Assembly: GCF_014196495.1 (NCBI RefSeq)
Contig: NZ_JACIDT010000013.1
Coordinates: 48,289 to 112,288, forward strand
Source of the DNA: Sphingobium jiangsuense
Lineage (GTDB): Bacteria > Pseudomonadota > Alphaproteobacteria > Sphingomonadales > Sphingomonadaceae
Length of the DNA stretch: 64,000 nucleotides
Reading direction: 5' to 3'
This document shows, piece by piece, positions 58,283 through 64,000 of this stretch. Below the pieces are notes generated by a model that was not told where the DNA came from, searched no databases, and worked only from the letters and a program-made list of their open reading frames with translations. Position 1 is the stretch's first letter, and each line of letters opens with the position of its first letter. The translations under genes and the position numbers were made by a program.

Positions 58283-58434
58283 TTCACGCGGAGACGCGGA
58301 GGCGCGGAGGCGCGGAGAAGGACGTTCCGGGCCGCAGGCCCCATTTCATTCTCCTTGCGTCGGTTGCCGGGGTGAATGACGAGGGAAAGCGCTTCACGCT
58401 ACTATCTCTCCGCGTCTCCGCGCCTCCGCGTGAA
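58283..58434. repeat. Inverted repeat, family B, copy 2
   Basis: Left arm at 58283-58317 (TTCACGCGGAGACGCGGAGG, then two GCGCGGAG-type repeats); right arm at 58408-58434 (CTCCGCGTCTCCGCGCCTCC, then GCGTGAA). Together they form a long GC-rich palindrome between the small RNA and pntB. Confidence 0.7.
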
Positions 58435-58548
58435 ACCAATCTTCTACGTCCGCTTCTGACCGAAAGCAGCCGCCCGCCCGAAACCTACGGCCGCCTTTCC
58501 ACAGGCGAACCATCCCGGCCGACGCGTGCGCCGGCCGGGATCATCGCA

Positions 58549-59970
58549 TCAATGCGACAGCGCCTTGACGATTTCCTCGACCATCTTCTTCGCGTCGGCC
58601 AGCAGCATCATGGTGTTGTCCATGTAGAAGACGTCGTTGTCGACGCCGGCATAGCCGACGCCGCCCATGGAGCGCTTCACGAACAGCACCGACTTGGCGT
58701 TCGCCACGTCGAGGATCGGCATGCCGTAGATCGGCGAGGTCTTGTCCGTCTTGGCCGCCGGGTTGGTCACGTCGTTGGCGCCGATGACGAAGGCGACGTC
58801 GGCCTGGCCGAATTCGCTGTTGATGTCCTCCAGCTCGAACACCTCGTCATAAGGCACGTTCGCCTCGGCCAGCAGCACGTTCATATGGCCGGGCATGCGG
58901 CCCGCGACCGGGTGGATCGCGAACTTCACATTGACGCCCTTTTCCTTGAGCAGGTCGGTCATCTCGCGCAGCACGTGCTGCGCCTGGCTGACCGCCATGC
59001 CGTAGCCCGGAACGATGATCACATTGTCCGCCTGCTCCATCAGGAACGCCGCATCCTCGGCCGAGCCGCGCTTCCACGGGCGCTGCTCCTTCGCCTCGCC
59101 GCCGTCCGCGGCGCCCGTTTCCGCGCCGAAGCCGCCCGCGATCACGCTGATGAAGCTGCGGTTCATCGCCCGGCACATGATGTAGGAGAGGATCGCACCC
59201 GACGAGCCGACCAGCGCGCCGGTGATGATCATCGCCGTATTGTGCAGCGTGAAGCCCATCGCCGCGGCGGCCCAGCCCGAATAGCTGTTCAGCATCGAGA
59301 CGACCACCGGCATGTCCGCGCCGCCGATCGGGATGATCAGCAGGAAGCCGATGACGAAGCTGAGCGCCGTCACCGTCCAGAACACCCAGCCGCTCTGGTC
59401 GGTCACGAAATAGGCGACCAGACCGAGGATGCCCGCGAGCACCGCGAGGTTGATGACATGACGGCCGGGCAGCATGATCGGCTTGCCCGACATGTTGCCG
59501 TTCAGCTTCAGGAAGGCGATGACCGAGCCGGAGAAGGTGATCGCGCCGATGGCGACGCCCAGCCCCATCTCGATGCGGCTGGCGGCGAAGATTTCGCCCG
59601 TCGCCGGGTCGGCGATGCCGAACGCCAGCGGGCTGAGATAGGCCGCCGCGCCGACGACCACCGCCGCCATGCCGACCAGCGAGTGGAAGGCCGCGACCAG
59701 TTGCGGCATCGCCGTCATCGCGATGCGCCTGGCGATGATGAAGCCGATCACGCCGCCGATGACGATGGCGCCGATGATCTCCGCCATGTCGAGGAATTTA
59801 TGCGTGGCGATGGTGGTGACGACCGCGATCGCCATGCCCGCCATGCCGAAGCGGTTGCCCCTGCGGCTCGTCGCCGGGCTGGAAAGCCCGCGCAGCGCCA
59901 GGATGAAGAGAATGCCGGAAACCAGATAGGCAAGCGCCACCGGCCAGGGAAGAGCAGCGACCTCGTGCAT
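58549..59970 (-). CDS. pntB: NAD(P) transhydrogenase subunit beta
   Basis: Proton-motive-force-driven transfer of hydride from NADH to NADP+. 473 residues: an N-terminal membrane domain of eight or nine helices, then the NADP(H)-binding dIII domain with VIIVPGYGMAVSQAQHVLRE, HPVAGRMPGHMNVLLAEA, IGANDVTNPAAKTDKTSPIYGMP and KRSMGGVGYAGVDN. The start at 59970 overlaps the pntA2 stop. Last gene of the three-gene pnt set. Confidence 0.96.
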   Translation of the reverse strand: MHEVAALPWPVALAYLVSGILFILALRGLSSPATSRRGNRFGMAGMAIAVVTTIATHKFLDMAEIIGAIVIGGVIGFIIARRIAMTAMPQLVAAFHSLVGMAAVVVGAAAYLSPLAFGIADPATGEIFAASRIEMGLGVAIGAITFSGSVIAFLKLNGNMSGKPIMLPGRHVINLAVLAGILGLVAYFVTDQSGWVFWTVTALSFVIGFLLIIPIGGADMPVVVSMLNSYSGWAAAAMGFTLHNTAMIITGALVGSSGAILSYIMCRAMNRSFISVIAGGFGAETGAADGGEAKEQRPWKRGSAEDAAFLMEQADNVIIVPGYGMAVSQAQHVLREMTDLLKEKGVNVKFAIHPVAGRMPGHMNVLLAEANVPYDEVFELEDINSEFGQADVAFVIGANDVTNPAAKTDKTSPIYGMPILDVANAKSVLFVKRSMGGVGYAGVDNDVFYMDNTMMLLADAKKMVEEIVKALSH

Positions 59971-60254
59971 CACTTGCGCTCCTTCTTCTTGTACATGGCA
60001 AGCATGCGCTCGGTCACGGCAAAGCCGCCGAAGATGTTGATCGAGGCGAACACCACGCCTGCGAGGCCCAGCCACTTGGCCAGCCCCTCACCGGCCTCCG
60101 CCGAGGCGATCAGCGCGCCGACGATGATGACCGAGGAGATCGCGTTGGTCACCGCCATCAGCGGCGTGTGCAGCGCGGGCGTCACCGACCAGACGACATA
60201 ATAGCCGACGAAACACGCCAGCACGAAAATCGAAAGAATGGAAATGAAGTCCAT
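59970..60254 (-). CDS. pntAB: NAD(P) transhydrogenase subunit alpha-2 (membrane part)
   Basis: A small membrane subunit of 94 residues with three or four helices (SIFVLACFVGYYVVW; TPLMAVTNAISSVIIVGALI; GLAGVVFASINIFGGFAVTERML). It corresponds to the C-terminal membrane part of E. coli PntA, here a separate gene as usual in alphaproteobacteria. The stop overlaps the pntB start; 52 bp separate it from pntA1. Confidence 0.94.
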   Translation of the reverse strand: MDFISILSIFVLACFVGYYVVWSVTPALHTPLMAVTNAISSVIIVGALIASAEAGEGLAKWLGLAGVVFASINIFGGFAVTERMLAMYKKKERK

Positions 60255-60306
60255 TTCATCCCCCTTTATGAAATGGCCCCTCGCAGGCGGGAGGCCGGGG
60301 TTGGAA

Positions 60307-61431
60307 TCAGTTGGAAAGCAGCCGCTCGTTGACGACCTTGCCGTCCTTCGTCAGGCGGATGGCGTTGCCGATTTCCTCGTCCAGTTCAGGCGCGCCCTTT
60401 TCCTTGTCCCAGAAAGCGGACAGGAAATTGTAGAGGTTGCGGCTGAACAGGGCCGAAGCGTCGGCGGCCAGACGGCTGGGCACGTTGCGATGGCCGACGA
60501 TCTTCACGCCATGGCGCTCGACCACCTCGCCCGCCACGGCGCCCTCGACATTGCCGCCCTGCTCGACCGCCAGATCGACGATCACGCTGCCGGGCCGCAT
60601 CGTCGCGATCTGCGCGTCGGAAATCAGGCGCGGCGCCGAGCGCCCCGGAATGAGCGCCGTCGTGATGACGATATCCTGCTTGGCGATGTGGGAAGATACC
60701 AGTTCGGCCTGCGCCTTCTGATATTCTTCGGACATTTCGGTGGCATAGCCGCCGCTGCCCTCGCCCTCGATCCCCTTCACATTCTCGACGAAGATCGGCT
60801 TGGCGCCGAGCGATTCGATCTGCTCCTTCGTCGCCGAGCGCACGTCGGTCGCCGACACCTGCGCGCCCAGACGCCGCGCGGTCGCGATCGCCTGAAGCCC
60901 CGCGACGCCCACGCCCATGACGAAGACCTTGGCGGCCGAAATCGTGCCCGCCGCCGTCATCATCATCGGGAAAGCGCGGTCATATTCCGACGCGGCGTCC
61001 AGCACCGCCTTGTATCCCGAAAGGTTGGACTGCGACGACAATATGTCCATCGACTGCGCGCGCGTGATGCGCGGCATGAACTCCATCGCCAGCGCTTCCA
61101 GCCCGGCGGCCGCATAGGCATCGACCCGCGCCCGCTCACCGAAGGGGTTGAGCCCCGCGACCAGCCACGCGCCGGGCTTCTGCCCGCCGAGGCTGTCCAC
61201 CGCCGGTCCCTGCACGGACAGCACTATGTCCGCATCCTTCAGCGCCGCCGCGCGGTCGCCCACGCTCGCGCCCGCGGCGGCATAATCCGCATCGGCGATC
61301 GACGCCGAAATCCCGGCGCCCGCTTCAACCGATACCGACGCGCCGAGCGCAATGAACTTCTTCACCGTCTCCGGCGTTGCCGCGACGCGGCGCTCGCCCG
61401 GAGCAAGTTCCCTGATTACAGCAATTTTCAA
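60307..61431 (-). CDS. pntAA: NAD(P) transhydrogenase subunit alpha-1 (NAD-binding)
   Basis: The soluble NAD(H)-binding dI subunit; 374 residues. It resembles alanine dehydrogenase: MKIAVIRELAPGERRVAATP, MPRITRAQSMDILSSQSNLSGY, the Rossmann segment VFVMGVGVAGLQAIATARRLGA and SVIVDLAVEQGGNVE. First of the pnt genes; the small oxidase subunit IV gene lies 47 bp upstream and may share the transcript. Confidence 0.95.
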   Translation of the reverse strand: MKIAVIRELAPGERRVAATPETVKKFIALGASVSVEAGAGISASIADADYAAAGASVGDRAAALKDADIVLSVQGPAVDSLGGQKPGAWLVAGLNPFGERARVDAYAAAGLEALAMEFMPRITRAQSMDILSSQSNLSGYKAVLDAASEYDRAFPMMMTAAGTISAAKVFVMGVGVAGLQAIATARRLGAQVSATDVRSATKEQIESLGAKPIFVENVKGIEGEGSGGYATEMSEEYQKAQAELVSSHIAKQDIVITTALIPGRSAPRLISDAQIATMRPGSVIVDLAVEQGGNVEGAVAGEVVERHGVKIVGHRNVPSRLAADASALFSRNLYNFLSAFWDKEKGAPELDEEIGNAIRLTKDGKVVNERLLSN

Positions 61432-61478
61432 AATACTATCTCCCCCTTATTCCCCGGCTGCCGCCATGAGGGCGGCGA

Positions 61479-61598
61479 TCAGGAAATCAGAAGGATCACG
61501 AGCGCGGTGACGAGCACCGCCGCCAACGTCCCCCATTTCGCGAAGGTGACGAACCCGCTGTAGGTTCTCTCGGCCATCTGCATGTCGTTTTGCGACAT
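61479..61598 (-). CDS. aa3-type cytochrome c oxidase subunit IV family protein
   Basis: A 39-residue single-helix protein. It opens MSQNDMQMAERTYSGFVTFA and continues KWGTLAAVLVTALVILLIS. The pattern of a short polar lead, a Phe-Lys-Trp-Gly junction and one membrane helix fits the bacterial aa3 oxidase subunit IV family. Located directly upstream of the pnt genes on the same strand; oxidase genes themselves are not here. Other short ATGs lie within (61583, 61577), so the exact start is open. Confidence 0.8.
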   Translation of the reverse strand: MSQNDMQMAERTYSGFVTFAKWGTLAAVLVTALVILLIS

Positions 61599-61828
61599 CC
61601 TTGTAATCCCCTAATCTGATTGCACTGCCTGATGCGCCGCGACGATGCGCACTTCTCTCTTTTTACCGGGACGACCCGTTTTCATGCAATTCCTTAGGTA
61701 CAAGCTCGGCAAGACACAAGCTGTCAGTAATACCAATTTGCAAATTTGATGGCGGTTAATCAGCTTTTTACCCGTCATGACGCAAATCCTAGCATTTCTG
61801 AGAGGCGTTTTCCCACGTTTGAACATTC
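61599..61828. other. AT-richer gap, probable left boundary of an integrated element
   Basis: 230 bp between the host oxidase subunit gene and the integrase. It contains a 12-bp palindrome AATTTGCAAATT (61736-61747) and no gene or tRNA that I can see. The attachment site should lie here or just beyond, but its core cannot be identified without the other end. Confidence 0.4.
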
Positions 61829-62857
61829 TCATTTTGTTCGACGGCCCCCCTGCCACTTGATGACAGCAGAATCAGCCAGCCTCTTCTGGTTGCGGCCCTT
61901 CGCATAATGCTCCACCACCTGTAGCGATTGGCCGCTGATCGCCGACGTTTCAGCGATGGAACAACCGCATTCCAGCAAGGCATTGACAGCGTTCTTCCGC
62001 AGGCCGTGAGGGATGAAGCGCTCGTTGGTTTGGGCCTTTACCCAAGCGGAGATTATGTCGCGCAGCCGGTCAGGTGAAAATGGTTTGCCGGTCGCCTGCA
62101 TGAGAATGAAGAGACCAGCTCGCGGGACTCTGTCCATCTCATCTGCAAGCCTCTGGTGGATCGGAATGGACATATCCTTGCGCGTTTTTTGCTGGCGGAT
62201 GGAAATGGTTCCCCGATCGACATCCGCCCATCGCATCTTCACCACATCACCGATTCGCTGGGCTGTATAATAGAGAAGATGGACCGCAAGCCGCACGGTG
62301 GCGTCATCAGCCTGAAGCGCGCGGTCGAGCAGCCATTCCGGCCATGGCTGATGCTCGCCAACGTCCATAAGGCCGATGTCCTTGCATGGATCATTGGTCA
62401 CATGGCCCCGCTCTCGCCCCCATGCGTAAAGCGCCTTGATCGTCGCGAGCTGGAGGTTCGCCGCGCCCGGCCTGTCGGCCATCTTGTCGATGATCGTCAC
62501 CACGTCCCGGCGCTCGACCTCACCGGCTGGGGCGGTCGGCAGCTGGCGCAGGAATGCGTTCAGGTAGATGTCATAGACTCGGCGCGTCCCATCGCTCTTT
62601 TTCTTATAATGCTGGCTCTTCTGGTACAGATCGACCAGCCCCGCCGTGCTCATCAGCGATGATACGCTTTGCCTGCGCGTCCGGTGCCCCAGCATGGCAG
62701 CATATTTCGCGCCGAATGCCGGATCGGAAATCGGCCCCAGGGGAGCATAGATGCGCCGCCCCCGGTCATCCTTCTGCCCGGTGTCGAAATAGCCATAGAC
62801 CTTGCCGCGCGCCTTGACGCGCTTGAGGTAGGCCATCCCTTTGCTACGAATTGCCAT
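61829..62857 (-). CDS. Phage-type tyrosine recombinase/integrase
   Basis: 342 residues. The N-terminal SAM-like core-binding domain lies at about 65-160. In the catalytic domain the first Arg is in YYTAQRIGDVVKMRW, the Lys in IRQQKTRKDM, and His-x-x-Arg in IPHGLRKNAVNALLE. The nucleophile Tyr is in LQVVEHYAKG. The second His/Trp position is Gln (ISGQSLQ). Likely drives integration and excision of the element that runs off the right edge. Its start overlaps the end of the small HTH gene by 14 bp. Confidence 0.93.
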   Translation of the reverse strand: MAIRSKGMAYLKRVKARGKVYGYFDTGQKDDRGRRIYAPLGPISDPAFGAKYAAMLGHRTRRQSVSSLMSTAGLVDLYQKSQHYKKKSDGTRRVYDIYLNAFLRQLPTAPAGEVERRDVVTIIDKMADRPGAANLQLATIKALYAWGRERGHVTNDPCKDIGLMDVGEHQPWPEWLLDRALQADDATVRLAVHLLYYTAQRIGDVVKMRWADVDRGTISIRQQKTRKDMSIPIHQRLADEMDRVPRAGLFILMQATGKPFSPDRLRDIISAWVKAQTNERFIPHGLRKNAVNALLECGCSIAETSAISGQSLQVVEHYAKGRNQKRLADSAVIKWQGGRRTK

Positions 62858-63080
62858 AGAGAGGTTGATCTTTCCGCCAATCGTCCAACCGCTCGCCGGT
62901 CAGCGTCTCAACGCTTGCATCGACGGCGCTACGGCTCCAATGGTCGCGGCTGCCGACCTTCACAGGCATTGGCAGGCGACCTTGCATCACCTCCCGCTCA
63001 AGCTCGGTCGGTGTGATATCGAGGTATCTGGCCAGCGTTGCCTTCGACATGAGGCGCGGCCAGTCAGGAATATGTTTCAT
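62844..63080 (-). CDS. Excisionase-like small DNA-binding protein
   Basis: 78 residues. MSKATLARYLDITPTELERE is a winged-helix/MerR-like recognition region of the AlpA/Xis kind, followed by PVKVGSRDHWSRSAVDASVE, where such proteins carry the second helix. Position directly before the integrase, with overlap, supports an excisionase or regulator role. Start at 63080 (MKHIPDWPRL) preferred to 63170; it overlaps the stop of the previous gene as ATGA. Confidence 0.75.
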   Translation of the reverse strand: MKHIPDWPRLMSKATLARYLDITPTELEREVMQGRLPMPVKVGSRDHWSRSAVDASVETLTGERLDDWRKDQPLYGNS

Positions 63081-63340
63081 CCCTCCCCCTCCCCCGTGTC
63101 GATCGTGGCGTGCAAGACCATCATCATCTGACCATAACCGACCGGTTTCGGTCGCTTTACACGCAACCAAGCGTCTTTCATCGCCTCTGTCGCCTCGCGC
63201 GGAACGACGACGAACCCCTGCGCCTCGATGTCGGCAAGGATGGCGTCTACGGCGCGCCGATCAATCAGCTTCGCGCTCGCGGGGGATCGTGTCAGTGCTC
63301 CGGCGCAAACCAGAGCCAGCCTCTCCCGGTCAATCTGCAT
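63077..63340 (-). CDS. Small hypothetical protein of the integrated element
   Basis: 87 residues, starting MQIDRERLALVCAGALTRSP. Includes AILADIEAQGFVVVPREATEAMKDAW, of which the segment FVVVPREAT resembles phrases common in small phage proteins. No catalytic motif seen. ATGA overlap with the excisionase-like gene and an 11-bp overlap with the gene before it. Longer in-frame start at 63451 is less likely because it runs through the neighbouring gene. Confidence 0.65.
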   Translation of the reverse strand: MQIDRERLALVCAGALTRSPASAKLIDRRAVDAILADIEAQGFVVVPREATEAMKDAWLRVKRPKPVGYGQMMMVLHATIDTGEGEG

Positions 63341-63536
63341 CGGGGCGGTCCTCCTCATATTCTGGCGGGTCCGGTAATCCAGCCCAAACCGCGCGATCAT
63401 CATCAGTCGATGATCTGAGTCGCCGTATTTCGTAAATACCGCCAGCGACAAGAAAATCTGACGGCATCCGAAAGCGCGCGGTTTGCGTAGGAAAATGGCA
63501 GTCGTAAATCATGCATTCATAGCGCTTCTCACTCAT
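63330..63536 (-). CDS. Small hypothetical protein of the integrated element
   Basis: 68 residues, MSEKRYECMIYDCHFPTQTA at the N terminus and an acidic C terminus (PPEYEEDRPDAD). No known domain recognised. ATG at 63536 has GGAGG 5 nt upstream; a GTG at 63542 would overlap that ribosome-binding site and is unlikely. Overlaps both neighbours, as in compact phage early regions. Confidence 0.6.
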   Translation of the reverse strand: MSEKRYECMIYDCHFPTQTARFRMPSDFLVAGGIYEIRRLRSSTDDDRAVWAGLPDPPEYEEDRPDAD

Positions 63537-63936
63537 CCCCACCTCCTGCGAGCGCGGCGCGAGTGGCAGCGCTGATTTGTTCGTCTATCGCAAGACGACA
63601 TGACGGCAGGCCATTGGCAATGGAATCGTCCAGATCGACTTCTTGGCTGCCGAGCATCAGGCGGCTTACGTTGTGATTAAGGATTAGGCGCCACTGATAT
63701 TTTGTGCCGTATCGCGCGTTCAACCTGGCATTGCATAGGTCGAGAAAATCGAGGCGTAACTTATCCTCCCTCAACCGCTTGTTCTCAGCCTCAAGGGCCT
63801 CGATGCGATCGGCCGCATCCTCGCATTCGCGCGCTTGGGTTCTCAGGCGAATAGTATCGCCATCGCGGCTATAGACATTGTGCAATCTAAACTCCTTCGC
63901 GCACGCCCGCAGCCGCGCTTTCAGGTCATCGGTCAT
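63529..63936 (-). CDS. Hypothetical phage-type protein with coiled coil
   Basis: 135 residues starting MTDDLKARLRACAKEFRLHN. A heptad-rich segment (CEDAADRIEALEAENKRLRE) suggests a short coiled coil. The rest is unassigned. Start 63936 is supported by an ATGA overlap with the stop of the next upstream gene; ATG 63948 is an alternative. Confidence 0.6.
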   Translation of the reverse strand: MTDDLKARLRACAKEFRLHNVYSRDGDTIRLRTQARECEDAADRIEALEAENKRLREDKLRLDFLDLCNARLNARYGTKYQWRLILNHNVSRLMLGSQEVDLDDSIANGLPSCRLAIDEQISAATRAALAGGGDE

Positions 63937-64000
63937 TTGCGTCTCCATTCACGGGCAGCAAGAATGTCATCAATCAACGCGAACCGCAGCTCCGCCACCT
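63933..64000 (-). CDS. Partial hypothetical gene at the right window edge
   Basis: The minus frame is open from the edge to TGA at 63933, giving VAELRFALIDDILAAREWRR and K. It overlaps the start of the coiled-coil protein gene as ATGA. Only the C terminus is visible, so no function is proposed. Confidence 0.45.
   Translation of the reverse strand, partial: VAELRFALIDDILAAREWRRK

Noticed and set aside
61599..61828. tRNA or tmRNA gene as integration site
   Set aside because: No cloverleaf, T-arm consensus or CCA end could be found in the gap.

Overview
The window reads as a chromosomal segment of a GC-rich alphaproteobacterium, most likely a sphingomonad (Sphingomonadaceae, Sphingobium/Sphingomonas-like). 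Pointers are the style of the proteins (MKAL-type L13, 67K-type SppA, NodT-family outer membrane factor, alphaproteobacterial aa3 oxidase subunit IV), a CIRCE-controlled groESL, the three-gene pntA1-pntA2-pntB layout, and several families of short palindromic repeats. The assignment is by recognition, not by a database search.

Layout. 1-3.5 kb: 3' end of ada, a membrane protein translationally coupled to a CYTH-CHAD protein, and a CHAP-domain gene broken by a stop codon directly before its presumed catalytic cysteine. 3.5-11.6 kb: an OmpR/EnvZ-type two-component system divergent from a complete RND efflux operon (adaptor, permease, outer membrane factor). 11.7-20.7 kb: metY, a secreted cyclophilin, an AI-2E family permease, a flavin reductase, groESL with a CIRCE operator, sppA and a TRIC/UPF0126 channel. 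21-31.3 kb: a TCA-cycle cluster on the minus strand (sdhB, thioesterase, zapE, mdh, sucD, odhA, odhB, lpdA) that lacks sdhCDA and sucC. 31.4-35.2 kb: a less GC-rich surface-polymer island (two CDP-glycerol glycerophosphotransferase-like proteins divergent from a flippase). 35.2-44.8 kb: a MerC-like protein, heme A synthase with cutA, rplM-rpsI, a racemase, ftsH-tilS-cpoB and a RodZ-like protein. 45-56.9 kb: ptsP with a stand-alone CZB zinc protein, a nitronate monooxygenase-like flavoprotein, lysC, ubiG, an HNH-like protein, a truncated haemoglobin, polA and a class A beta-lactamase-like lipoprotein. 57-61.6 kb: an alpha/beta hydrolase, a candidate FNR-controlled small RNA, the pnt transhydrogenase genes and a 39-residue oxidase subunit IV. 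61.8-64 kb: the integrase end of an integrated element with a chain of overlapping small genes.

The most interesting signals are non-coding. (1) A candidate 110-nt small RNA at about 58.1-58.2 kb has an FNR/FixK-type box upstream, C/U-rich single-stranded segments and a strong intrinsic terminator; a matching box precedes the truncated haemoglobin gene. (2) A 118/119-bp element occurs twice, each time exactly 11 nt after the stop codon of a minus-strand gene (sdhB, polA), with base changes that compensate in predicted helices. (3) Helically phased direct repeats precede the CHAP gene and the efflux operon. No rRNA, tRNA or CRISPR array was seen.
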